Below, piece by piece: positions 47,056 to 59,178 of a stretch of DNA of 64,000 bases; the first letter of the stretch is position 1, and each line of letters opens with the position of its first letter. The notes under the pieces were generated by a model. The model was not told the origin of the DNA and searched no databases. It saw nothing but the letters and a program-made list of their open reading frames with translations. The stretch spans positions 310,001-374,000 of the forward strand of contig SADC01000322.1 in the NCBI GenBank assembly GCA_004194705.1, in the 5' to 3' direction. The position numbers were made by a program, and so were the translations under genes. This DNA is from Ditylenchus dipsaci (taxonomy: Eukaryota; Nematoda; Chromadorea; Rhabditida; Anguinidae).

Positions 47056-48974
47056 TCAGAAGCTTTAAAAAGTGGTATTGTCACCGATACTGGGGTCACG
47101 TTGATAACCTAGACTTTTTGTTCTAGGTTTGATTTTGGGTGGTTATGGCTGCTTGCCAATGCTTTGAGCACGCAATCTTTTTGAAAACCAATTTGGTAAT
47201 TCAAAAAGCAAAAAATAGCCTAACCACTTTATTTAGCCAAAAAAATCGTAAATATTAACATGACGCTGTTTTAGATATTCAAACGTAATTTTTGTTTCTT
47301 GTTTTTCCGGCAAATCTTCTTCTAAAAAGAAAATCGAAGAAAAAAAAGAACGGAAGCTCGAAAAGAGACACAATCCTACAAAACAAATAATTTGCTAGTC
47401 CTATCCCAATAAATTGGCGGTAAATGTGTGCGGGGTTGAAGTCAAATCTACTAACTAATAACATGCCAAAAAGTAGCTCTTGGGTCAATAGGTTAGAAGC
47501 TTCATTAGCTTGCTCAATAAAATTGCTTTTGCTTTGTTTTTTTCGAAGCTCACTCAGGTAAAAAGGCTTTTATACGAGGCTAACAGCAAAGAACAGTTTG
47601 CTCTATGATTTTTCTGTGCTATATAAATTGATCTTCATCAGGGATGAGCTTTGTAACTATTTGCGGGAAATTTACAAATTTTTGCACTTGAAAAATAGTT
47701 ACAGCCTTAAACTTTTGACCTTTGTAACAGTCTTGTAACTATTTCTTGCCACGAAAGTAATAATTTCAAAAATAGTTACAGCGTGTAACTATTTGACAAA
47801 TAACTATACGACAAATATTTTCAAAATCGAACTACAGAGTGACACAAAATTACTGCTCTACTTAAAAAAAATGCACTAGTAGCCTTTTGCCCCATCCATT
47901 TTCCAGGAAAATCGATGACAGTATTTAAGCTACCGAGCTTTTCGATCGAAATACAAAAGATTCAATTAGAAATACAACACCTTTTTACTTAAAAAATCAA
48001 CAAAAAAAAAATTTATTAAAAAATTTGAAATTTTTTTAAAACAGTGCAGTAATTCTGAGCCATTTCGGTCGTCAAGGGATTCTGCAGTTTGGCAGTTTTT
48101 TAACAAGAGTCTAAAAGGGTAGTCCAGATGGTAGCCACCCTGTATATAGAACCCGCACTATATAGAGAGTCAATTGTAATTTTTTTTATGACAGTGTCAA
48201 GCAAGATAGATTCAACATGTAAAAATGGAAATTTTTTAAATTATGTAAAAAATCTAAAGGCGATATTTTGAAAATTAAAAAAAAATAATGAGATTTTCGA
48301 CAAATACATTTTTTTCGAAAAAAAGTCTAAACAATGACCATTGAAAACAATCACATTACTTCTAGCATATAGCTCTTTTCCCTTCTTTTGTAGCGCTATG
48401 GAAAGTAACAACCCCCAAAAAGTTCGTAATAACAGAGTAAACATGTAAATTGCTTGAACTTCAGAGTAACACACATTTCTTGTTAATTAAGCAAAAAATT
48501 GTTCACCCCCACTCTCGTAATTTAGTTTGACAGGTGAAGATGCGCTTTTAGATCCTGATTAAAAGTTTGAAAACCAAATTCAAGGTGAAAAGGCTATGCT
48601 TACGCTGGTGTGTTTAGAAAAGTGGCGTGGGCTGTTAAATTGGGTCTTTAGCTGCATTAAAAGGCTATAGCCGAGTCAAGAAGCGTGAACTGGCCAGTTG
48701 AACTTGCAACTTTGCTTTCAGACATTATGTTACATTATTAGCCAAAATATAATTGTTTTGCTGAATTTTGTTGTAAAAATTATAATACCTGATCCATATT
48801 CATGACACATTTAGCCAACAAGGTATAGCCAAAATAGACTTCAGTTTTAGCAACACAAATAAAGCTGCTATTATACTGCAAACAAAGTCATGGATTATAC
48901 GAGTTGTTATGCTAAAAAATGTGGCTTTTTAAAATAAAATTTATTACTGAATTATATTGATGCATAATTATAAC

Positions 48975-50790
48975 AGTAAAGTCTCGATTTAGTGTACACC
49001 CTGGACAACACCAGGTGGTGCAGTCACCTCTCGATACAACAGACCTCTGGGGTACGGCCTCGGAGGGGTCCGCGACAATTCGCCTCGGGACAATTCGCCT
49101 CCGGGACAATTCGCCTCCGGCCGATTCGCCTCCCGGGACATTCGCCTCCGGACAATTCGCCTCATGGACAATTCGCCTCCGGACAATTCGCTCCCGCGGA
49201 CAATTCGCCTCCGGTACAAAAAGTAGTAGAAGTAATGGGACCAGACATTTTCTACTATTAGTAGATTTGTCGCGCGACATTTTCTGCTATTTTTAATGAA
49301 ATTCGGTGAAAACAACGAATTTGATTTACAAAATAGTAGAAAATGTCGCCGCGACAATTTTACTAATAGTAGAAAATGTCTGGTCGCCGAAGTAATCTTT
49401 GAAAAGTCACAGTCATTATACCCACATTCAAACCCTTATTTTTGACGTGAAATTGTGTGGTAATCCTGTTTGATAGGACCGAAACCGCGATTTCACCCAT
49501 CCGAACCCCGAAACCCAGGGTAGGTACTTCTGGTCAGGTGAATGTTCATGTGGATGGCCTGAAAATTGAAAAAAAATTAATCGAAAACCAACCATGCTAT
49601 CAAATGTAAATCAATGTGGGGAATCAGGTTTGATAATTCAAAATTTTGAGTTCACTGAACCGATCCCCACAATTAGAGGTAGGTATTCCTCGTCCAGGTG
49701 TGATATTCATTAACGGGCGTTAAGCGAATCGATCCGCACCAAACTGATCCTACCGAATTGTCCACACACAAAATGGTCCACACTTTTCAATTCGTACATT
49801 TTGAAAAATTTTGTAGTCTGAAGACCAAATCAAGTGGTCGTCCACTTGGAGATTTTTTTTTTAATTTTTGGGTTCCAAAACCTATTTTCTGGACTAACTC
49901 GGGAATGCTGAAGATGGTTGATAGTGGTTGAAAGTGCCGTTTTGTAAGCTATTTTCTAGTTTTGGCAAATTCAATCATTTCCCAATAATTAAAAATACCA
50001 TACAAAAACCTTCTTTTACTATTATCGAACCATCTTCAGCATGCCCAAATTGGTCCAAAAAACAGTTTCGGAATATGAAAAAAACGTAAAAAAAAAATTT
50101 TGCACCAAATTGACGACCACTTGATTTTGTTGTACTCAGGTAGTGTAGTGGTACCCGGATAGTAATATTTTCGTCTTGTAAAGAATCTTTTAAAATTTAT
50201 TGATCCAACTTTAATTCTACTGACAATCCATGGATAACTAACCATTTGGTGTGCACTTGATCAAAAGAAAGGCAGGAAGTGGATATTAGCCTGATCAATT
50301 TTGAAGTCAAATAATTGTTGTTTTTATTATCTGGAGCAGGGTAAAGAAGCCTTTATGAACAGGGAGCAAATTGTCATTTTATACAGGTTGGACCTGTATA
50401 CCTGTACGGTTGGACCACCTAAATAACCAGGTGGACAACAACATGAGTAAAATAAGGGCGATTAGGTGATAAATTGACAAATATGTTATAAAAATTAGCA
50501 ATACAACTTAATATTACCCTTTCTGCAAAAATACAAACTAAGGAATAAGCTATTGTCATGGAGTGAAGGACAGATGAACAGGAGATAAAAAATGTAATTG
50601 GAGGCGAATTGTCCTGGAGGCGAATTGTCCTGGAGGCGGAATTGTCCCTGGAAGGCGAAATCGGCCCGGAGGCGAATTGTCCTGGAGCGAATTGTCCGTG
50701 TCCCCTCGGAGGTCTTTTATATCTAGATTCCGTAGTATCGATTGTGCTTTACCAGAAAGGCTTTAGGATTCCGTTGTATCGAGTGTTTTA
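48975..50790. repeat. Composite foldback: inverted GGACAATTCGCCTCC arrays around a core hairpin
   Basis: Array 1 (49071-49214) has about nine copies of GACAATTCGCCTCCG. Array 2 (50596-50700) has GGAGGCGAATTGTCC inverted, about six copies. The core hairpin (49831-50125) shares TCAAGTGGTCGTCCACTTGG, 'GCTGAAGATGGTTGA' and 'AACCATCTTCAGCATGCCC' with the core at 43631. Flanks carry Tigger-like 'GTCTCGATTTAGTGTACACC'. A further hairpin at 49237-49385 uses AGACATTTTCTACTATTAGT. Confidence 0.85.
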
Positions 50791-51049
50791 ATTAAAAACA
50801 CTTTTTCTTTCTCAAAATTAAAATCTTAGCCAGGTTGTTGTTAGCAAGCAAGTAGTCTTTTTCGAGATCTGCATGAGCCCGTTTTTTTCTTTGAACTCTT
50901 TTTGCACTGATTGCACTAAACATAGATTGTTTGCAATGAGAGGGGGCGGCAATTAGAAGGGGGGCGCTTATTTTTCGATCATAAATTTGAAGTAATTTAC
51001 CACTCCAACAATAAAAGTTTTTATCCTATTTTCAAATTTTTTATTATTT

Positions 51050-51830
51050 TCGGACAGAATTTTCAGACCAATTGTTTGTCCAGGGCAGCCAAATTAAAGG
51101 GAGGGGAAACTTTATATACGCATCGCGTAGGTCACAGGTTCGACTACCAGCGGCTGCACACCATGTATGTAATTTTCTTTTATTAACAATTTCGTGTAAA
51201 AATCATCCTCGGGCTTTTGACTATCCGACAAGACCATCAACGCAGGGTTTCACACCTAGTGTAGCTTATTCGTAGGCTAAAAAATAGGCTAGAGCTCCGA
51301 TAATCGATGGTTTTGAGGGTTTTCGTCTACTGCTTTGATTGATATTTCTGCATTTTCTCGACAATTCACACGTTTCATACACAGTGATAAAGCCAAGATC
51401 ATGAGATTTCATTTGAGCTATCATACAAGGTAGAAGGTAATATTTTGTTAGAGCTGATATTTTAAAAACTTTCACTGATGTCCAATATAATACAGCCAGT
51501 CATGTGCATGAAATCTCCAAAGTACAGCATTTGCTGATAGCGAAGCTGAAAATGGTCGCAATTGATTGCTTGATTGATAATCCTATCGAGGATTTCATCG
51601 AATTGGACACGGTTTAATGTTTTTTTTAATTTTAGCTCTAACTTTATACAAACTTTTCATCTGTATCATAGCTCAAATGAAAGATGAGGATGTTAGCTAC
51701 ATTTTGACACCAAACTTGTAAATAAAAAGGGAAAAAATAAGGTCTGCAGCCAGTGGTAGTCGAACCTGTGACCTAAGGCGATGCGTATATAAATTCCGCC
51801 GCCCCCCCCCTTTTTGAGGTAGACTTGTTG
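51050..51830. repeat. ~780-bp foldback with B-box-like ends
   Basis: Left: TATATACGCATCGCGTAGGTCACAGGTTCGACTACC (51112-51150) and CAGCGGCTGCA. Right: the inverted GGTAGTCGAACCTGTGACCT and GCGATGCGTATATA (51757-51791). The inner arms pair 'TTTCATTTGAGCTATCATAC' with a copy near 51670. Only a B-box-like GGTTCGACTACC is clear; no A-box stands out. Confidence 0.65.
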
Positions 51831-51934
51831 TTCCAGACTTATTTTTCACGTGAATATTTATCTATCTTGCTTACATACACCTCTTCAGCAAACAATGATC
51901 TTGGACACATCTTCTTATTAATAACTAACCGCCA

Positions 51935-52076
51935 AAAAATTGTGCAAAAAAAGGTTAAAAACGGTCTCGAAAAGGGGGGGGGCGGCAATTAGAGGGGGGG
52001 GGGCGCTTATTTTTCGATCGACCTCTAGGGGGGCGGCAATTAGAGGGGGGGGTGGCAATTGGAGGAAATACGGTAT
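51935..52076. repeat. GGGGGGGCGGCAATTAGAGG repeat, family F relative
   Basis: The words GGGGGGCGGCAATTAGAGG occur three times, ending GGAGGAAATACGGTATT. The same end is seen inverted at 57398 and single at 50945. Confidence 0.6.
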
Positions 52077-53848
52077 TTGAGCAAAAATTGAAACAATGCC
52101 ACAAAACTGGGTACACAACAACAACAAAATTTAAATTAAAGCGAAACTGAACAATTAAAAGCAGTAATTTGAAAAAAACTGTGCTGAATTTTTTGCGTTG
52201 CTTAGTGTCCGTTATATCCAAAGTTGATATATTAGTTGGGATCTGATACAGTGGTCAGTTTGCCTTATTTAAGGCAATTTCTAAGTAAACTGAAAAAAAT
52301 GGTCCGTTATACGGAGAGTGCTTTTATGGGTGTCCGTCATACCAAGAGACGACTGTATTCACTAAATAGAGGTGCACACTGAATCAAGACTACATTGTAA
52401 CGAGGAAGACGGTCGATTTACCAAGGTTGAGATGACAAAAATAGAAATATTTTAATTTTTATTGAGATTCTGTTAAAAAAACAATAAAACTCTTCTGTTA
52501 CCGTATTTCCTTTAAAAGCCCGGGACTTCTATTTTTACGATCTACGAAATTGGAAAAACTTGAACTCAATCTAAAGATTTTTGTGTGCTCATTATTATAA
52601 GAATTACGGTAACTCCAGATTTTACTGGTAGTTCGAGTCCAAAGAGCTCGGAAATTCGAAAATAGTGCTTTAGACAATTTGAATTTTAATTGTTTTTCAG
52701 ATGATTTTTATTCTCCTAACAAGACAGAACTCACGGTGTCGGTTTTACGAGATGATAGATTTAATTCCAGACCAGATTTTTGATTTATTAAGATTTCAAG
52801 ATTCCAAAGATTCCTAATTTCAAAGATTCCAAATAAAATTTATATGACACATTTTCTCAAGTTTGAAATTCGACAGAACTTTAAAAAATCATAAAATAAA
52901 TAACAACTGCTTAATCGACTTGTAGCTAAATTTAATCAAAAATTAGTTAAATTTTATCGATAATTGAGGTGGCGTCTGTTTACGATAGAAATTTTTTTGT
53001 GCCTACTGAGGTAAAATGACAATTTCGGAGGGTTTTTTCGCTTTAAATTTATTCGAAACCCCAAACAAATCCAGCTCAAGAGGTTCATATAAAATTATGT
53101 TAAGCCCGTGTTTCAAAATAAATTCATATGAGCAGAAAAATTTTAAAAATTAAAACGTTTTGATTCTTAAAAAAATTTGAGCACTCGAAAATCGACTGCC
53201 CTAGAAAAGTGCTCTTTATAAAACATTAAAAAACACACCTCTTAATTCCTATTAGAGTAAAAGACGTATTTTACAATTAAAATACATATTTAAGCCAATA
53301 ATTATCGAGCAGATAAACCGTACACACAATTTTGTCTCTACTTTACGTTTAGCCTTCACTGAATACTCTTTTAAAAGAAAATGAGCAGTTTGCATATTTC
53401 ACACCTTTTTATAAGAAAAATTTTATAGGTTAACAAAAATATTATTAAAAAAAGATATTATTTATTTTATGACGCTGTTTTTACGTTCGTCTAAAAATCA
53501 AGCACTGCTTGAGTTGTACAAGTAATTTAATCTTTGTTATATACAAAATAAAGTTGAAGTGCTTCAAATGAACTTAAAAAGTTATTTTGAACAAAGAATT
53601 ATTAAAAAAACAATAAGAGCTGCTTCTACTATCGATCAAATTCAGACTGCACAAGAACACAAAAAAGTAAGGCATAACAAGGAATAATAAAGAAATGCAT
53701 TAAAAATTAGAATTGCTCCTACCAAAGCGGCCCCAGTGGACTGCTGCTTTCCAAATAGTAGCAGGACCTATGTTTAAAGTCAAAATGAGTTATTTTGATT
53801 TATTAGTGCACAAAGTTGGCATGAACAAACGCAATTACTGCACCAATA

Positions 53849-54090
53849 TACAGGGTGTACCAAAAAAACTTGGTCACTTTTTCAAACTATTTTTTTTGTG
53901 GCGTTGTATTTTTTCTACAGATTTTATAAACATTTTTGTAAAATTGACCTCTCATCTTGTATCTGACATTCTTAGCTACAGAATAATTTTTCAACTTTAC
54001 AAAAATGTTTAAAAAATCTATAGAAAAAATACAACGACACAAAAAATTATTTTGAAAAAGTGGTCAAGTTTTTTGGTAGACCCTGTATTT
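53849..54090. repeat. MITE family D/E (ACAGGGTGTACCAAAAAAAC ends)
   Basis: Starts ACAGGGTGTACCAAAAAAAC, ends TTTTTTGGTAGACCCTGT. ~100-base arms include 'TTGGTCACTTTTTCAAA', 'GTGGCGTTGTATTTTTTCTA' and 'ATAAACATTTTTGTAAA', all inverted on the right. Confidence 0.8.
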
Positions 54091-55543
54091 GCATGCTGAA
54101 CACATGAACAAAAAATATACATTTCTGTGGTATTTTGTCTAAAAAATACAATTTTTCATTGCCCTGTAGGCCAGCGTAGGCCAGCGTTTGTTATCCACAC
54201 AACAAGATCGAAAGCCCAGGGTGTACCAAGCAAAACCCGTATTTTTGACGTTATAAACTAAACAAAACATTTTTTTTCGATAGCGACAGGACAAAAGAAT
54301 AAAGTCGTTTAAAATCGAGCCAATTTCTTGCTCACCCTGTAATAAACAACATTTTTTGTAAAATTTGCTTAAAACAGTGTCAAATTAAAGCCGTTTCACA
54401 AAGATAACACATAAATGAGCATTTACCTAAACAATAGCTGACTCACTGGAGTTTTTTTACAGAAAATACCTTTGTATAATAACAAATAATGCTTTTCCCA
54501 AAATAGCTCTTACAAATAAAAGCTTGAAGGACTTCTCCAAATGCTCATTCAGTTTGATTTTTTGGGTCTCTCATTTTTAAGTCAATTAGTGAAAGAACGA
54601 AGCCACAAAAAAGCAAAGAGATCCAGGAAACAGACAGCTTTGCTAGGCTAAAGCTGGGCAAATAGCCTTAGCAAATGGTGAGAACAATAAGTCTGAGTCC
54701 TAAACACTTCTCACACTTCAAAAAAGAGTAGGTTGGAGGTCCAAAAGTTTAAAATTCGCTCATCTTTTTGGGATGTCAGAATTGTAAAATAAACGCCAAC
54801 AATCTTTGTTTAGCAATTCTCAAACAATTTCACACAAAAAGTTAGTAAAAATGTTTAAAAATTAAATATAGAATCGTCCAAAATAATTTGTATTAAATTT
54901 TAATTGACTTTGTAAAAATAACAGAAAATGGCTAAAATGAAATTAAAGTGGGGAAGACGATGCTGCTACAGCTACTTATTGTCAAAATTAAATCTTTAAG
55001 CCAATGTGTTTGGACAGAGAGAAGGGACTTTAACCCTGGGCACAAATTTTATTTTTCGTCTTGCTCTATGAGACTCTTAAAAAAACAGTGGGATGAAGAA
55101 GGACAATTTTGGAAGCTGCCAAATAAGCCTAAGCACTAGTAATGGGTGTCAAAGGGCTCAAGAAGAAGACACATTAGTAGTCCCCCACCTTCTATCTCAC
55201 ATTCCAATTAGTTCAACAAACAACAATAAAAATTAGATGATACCTTGCTGGTCTCTGTGTTCACACGTCTAAAGTCTGCTATTTACATTAAAGTGTGCCG
55301 AAAATATCGATATTTTCGACTTCTGAGCTACTTCACAGCTACTTCAATCAAATCTTCGCTAATAAAAACAGAGCCCTACGTGACAATCAGGGGGTTTGGT
55401 TTTTTAATGACTCTTAAGCCTTAAGCTTAGGCAAGGGTAGGCCAGCGTTTGTTAAGATGGACTTAAATATATTTTAGACTCATGTTCAAGTCCGTCCTAA
55501 CTTACGCAGGCCTACATTTGCCTAATGGCTCGTTTACGGACTG

Positions 55544-56310
55544 CGACTTAGACTGAGACTTAGACTGAGGGGTGTTCATGCAGCCAAAATAGTCTCAGTC
55601 TAAGTCAAAGGTGTTCACGGACTGAGACTTAGACTAAAAAATCAGTAAGAACTACTTTGTTTTACATGTTCACAGTGCAATGTCCACAATATTCTCAATT
55701 TTTATTAATTTCTTTGTTCAAATAATTTTTTCCTGAAAATCTGCGCTAACAATACCATTAAAAATTCCGATAAACTTTGTTCTTATGTCTTTTGAATTGG
55801 CTACTTCTTCGGGTGCACCGGTGCTTTATCCACGCCAATTATAAAAATCTGCCATGGCTCTGTCCATTTCGTCCATTTCCTCCTCCATCTCTTCAGTAAG
55901 GACATTGTAGAGAACAGAAATAGCTTCAACTACGTCGTCAGCCATCTCATGTGAGCATTAGATCAACTTCAACAAAATCCTTCACTTTATTGCAATAATT
56001 CCAGAGCAGTTTTCTATACCGTTGCGTGCTTAGCTTAGATGCCTGGTCGAGAAATAAAGCATGCAATAACCCTTTAAACCAGTTAAAGAAAAAAAAGTTA
56101 AGTTTAAAGTTAAGAAAACAGTTAACAGTTAAAAGAAAAAATTTGATCCTGTTTCTCATATTTTTCACATGAAGAAGATTAGTCTAAGTCTCACTCCGTG
56201 AACACCTTAGACTGAAACTTAGACTGAGAGTAAGACTTAGACTGAGACTAAGAGGTGTTTATGTAGCCAAAATAGTCAAAGTCTAAGTCGCAGTCCGTGA
56301 ACGAGCCATA
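55544..56310. mobile_element. Foldback element with ACTTAGACTGAGACTTAG ends and an acidic ORF
   Basis: Ends ATGGCTCGTTTACGGACTGC and GCAGTCCGTGAACGAGCCAT, with ~130-base arms carrying repeated GACTTAGACTGAGACT and GGTGTTCATG words. On the minus strand (about 55834-55944) a 38-codon open segment starts MADDVVEAISVLYNV and is Glu/Met-rich, with nearby acceptor-like sites. It could be a fragment of an encoded protein; the family is not recognised. Confidence 0.7.
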
Positions 56311-56729
56311 AGCTTAAGCCTAAAAAGTCTTAAAAACAACAGGGGACCAAGGAAAAAAACTTCCTGATTGTCACATACGGCCAAAAACTGTTTCAGCAAG
56401 GAGCTCGAATTTTTTTGTTTGTCTTGTCAATCGAAAAACGTGTTTGCTAAAATTTCAACCTAAAATATGTTTTAATGAAAATATTAGGCAATAGGGCTAG
56501 AGACTAGGAGGTGTTTTTGATAGACGTCATTCAGCTAGCGATAAAAAATGGAAGATAGCATAAACACATGCATTTTCTGACTGTTGGCGGAGATAACGAG
56601 TAAGAACAGCATATTAGTGTAGAAATTTAGTTTTAATTAACTTATCTGTTACAAATCCATGTTAGAAACCTACTTTTGAAGATTTAAAAAGACTTGAAAT
56701 GTGGGTTAAGGCTTTTTAAATTAGCAAGG

Positions 56730-57320
56730 GTGCCATCGATGGCGCATTGGCTAAGCGTTTGTGATTATTGGCCCACAGTGGCGCGTGGGTTCGATGCCAC
56801 CTGGCAGCACGCTATTTACTGGGTTGGAAGGAAATTTCTGCGTTAATTCTCTTTTTGCTTTCACTCTCTGATGGGTTTCATACCTTTATGTATATAAAGA
56901 TATATAAAGAAACTTCTGAAATTTATTTATAGGTTCCATGATTTAAATTCTTAAAGAATCACTAAAATTTAATAATTTTTATAGGTTTCAAATTCAAAAT
57001 TTTCCTTTTGAAAATCTAATTTTGAAACCTATCAAATAATTTTAGGTTTATATTATGAATAAAAAATTTTTGAAATCCATCAGAGAGTGAAAGCAAAAAA
57101 AATTAACGAAGAAATATCCTTCAAACCCAATATTTTTTCTTGTTTGACCAATTTTGCGTGGTAATTCAACTGTTTTAGCGCCTGATTCGGAATGAGCGAC
57201 CATAATTACCCACACATTGGTCAAACAAGCCAAAATAAATAGCATGCCACCAGGTGGGATCGAACCTGTACACCATTTTGGGCCAGAAAACACGAACGCT
57301 TACGCACTGCGCCACCGAGG
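56730..57320. repeat. Foldback with tRNA-like heads at both ends
   Basis: Left head (plus): A-box-like TGGCGCATTGGCTAAGCG and B-box GTGGGTTCGATGCCACC. Right head (minus): GGTGGCGCAGTGCGTAAGCG and CAGGTTCGATCCCACC. The inner arms pair GCTTTCACTCTCTGATGGGT with CCATCAGAGAGTGAAAGC, and 'AATTTTTATAGGTTTCAAATTC' near the centre. Flanked by a family F MITE. Confidence 0.8.
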
Positions 57321-57397
57321 ACGAATTTCTTTTCCCTTCTTTTACGGCTTTTCCCTTCTTTTAAACAGTCTTATTGACAGAAATAACAAAATATTCA

Positions 57398-57632
57398 TAC
57401 CGTATTTCCTCTAATTGCCGCCCCCCCCTAACTTCAAGTTATCTGAAAATCCTGTTTTCATTTACTGTTCGAGCTGTCTAAAAAGTGCCTGCGAGGGATT
57501 TCAAAAATCTAACAGGCAGTTTTTACACAGCTCAAACAGTAAATTAAAAGGCGAGTTTTGAACCACTTGAAGTTTGAAAAAATTGCATGCTTCTACTTGC
57601 CGCCCCGGGCGGCAATTAGAGGAAATATGGTA
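57398..57632. repeat. MITE family F (TACCGTATTTCCTCTAATTG ends)
   Basis: Begins TACCGTATTTCCTCTAATTG then CCGCC plus C tract, and ends CGGGCGGCAATTAGAGGAAA. Inner arms CTTCAAGTTATC / 'CACTTGAAG' and 'TACTGTTCGAGCTGTCTAAA' / 'ACACAGCTCAAACAGTA'. Confidence 0.85.
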
Positions 57633-59178
57633 TTTTTTATCTGATTTCAATATTCTAATGCCGGTTTAAATTTGTTTGGTTTCTAGCACAAAAATTTATT
57701 TCTTTAAACCATAAGGCACTAAACAGCTCTAAAGTACATCAAATGCAGTTATACAGGTTGAGCAAAAGATGGATGGTGGTTCTTATTTGAAAAATTTGAA
57801 ACAGCTTATTCTCTTGAGGCATGTTAAAAAATAAACATAATATGCCTAGTAAACTAAGTAAAACCCTATAGAAATTTTGACAACAAATGATAGCTTAAAA
57901 AGTGACAACGGTTTTTTACGGCTCGATCCAATTCCTTGAATGTCTACATGGTTTTTTGGGTAATTTATTGTCAACATAAAGTGATTGAAAGATAAAACCA
58001 TTTGCTTCCGAGTACTACTTTCATCGATCCTTCACTAAAACAAGGCCGATCTAATTGAAAAAGGATAAAGCTATAATGCATTTTATTGCCCAGCCTTTTT
58101 TCAATCAATGAAGTGAGTGGAGTGGCAAGTGATTGATTAATACTCGAAAAATGTTGACCACTTCATCACGCCCACATAGTTTTTAGCAAGCTGTCTAGTA
58201 GCTGATCATTGTCACATTAATCCAAACACCTTAATATGCTAGCGGATCCAGAAATCGGGAATTCCAGCAATTCTTTTGTTCTAAGCCTGAACTTCATATT
58301 CTTTTTCAAACATTGAAAACCCTGGGAAATGTAAACTTGAACATCTCATCTTATTCTTTTAGCTAAGCCTTGATAAGTTTTGTCGACCCCAAAAATTGAA
58401 GGTCTTCTTAAATTTTTAAATTTTATTAGATTAAGCGCAGGCGATAGCGTCCTGTTTTTATTCAGCCTTAGTGGTAGTTTTGAAAAAATATGGCTCGAAA
58501 GGGAACCTCGCAAGTATGTTTTTCACTCGTCCAAAAGAGTTTATCTCATTGTAGAGCAAATATGCGACTTCTAATCAAATTCGCTAAAATCTCGGCTCCA
58601 TAGCTAAAAAAATTTCATAAAAGGATAGTGTAGTAATGAAAAGCATCAGATTCGAAAAATGTCTTGGTCCAACTTATTATTTTCAGTACTTCATTAGCCC
58701 TTTTATCCAACCTTTTTTAGCTACAATTATTTTTAGTATGCGAGATCTCAAGAAATTTTTTAGTCGAGCTGGACAATAACTAAAACCAGTATACTTTTTT
58801 AATAAGGAAATATTTATTTTATCATAGCAGAAATAAAGTACTACAAAAACTTTTATTCCCCAGATTAATTGATGCACAGGAAACAAATAAAAATGATTGA
58901 TACCAAATTTAATAAATATAAGACTCAAGCGGAATCATGTTATGCTTATGAAGTTACTAGCTTACAACATAGGACTGACAAGATTGAAATCACAACCATT
59001 TTTGGGAAAAAAGCAAACTAAAAAGGAGAAACAAGAGATAAAGTTAGTCAACTTAAAACATACGACCTTCTTTGAATGTTCAATGGGAATTTTTTCTCGA
59101 AGCTTTGGCATAATCAATGAAACAGTATCTCAGCTTAAAATAAAAAATACACTCCCAATCAATATTTTTGTTTTTGTT

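Larger units (their letters stand above)
44806..59178. other. 14-kb stretch dominated by repeats
   Basis: No gene model found. An ORF on the minus strand at 45899-46108, beside an acceptor-like site, is unassigned. Anonymous AT-rich DNA separates the repeats listed individually. A simple GTAACTATTT-based inverted cluster lies at 47640-47810, and a 'CTGAGATCTCAGGCTA' foldback at 46240-46440. Confidence 0.5.

Noticed and set aside
46819..47112. 97-aa plus-strand ORF
   Set aside because: It overlaps a MITE with copies at 3379-3640, including the G-tract end, so it is repeat sequence and not a gene.
49071..49214. CRISPR-like array (regular GGACAATTCGCCTCC repeats)
   Set aside because: Units are 13-17 bases, directly adjacent with no unique spacers, and have an inverted partner array; a eukaryotic tandem repeat.
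48912..49357. 122-aa minus-strand ORFs rich in Arg/Gly/Glu repeats
   Set aside because: They are translations of the GGACAATTCGCCTCC tandem array.
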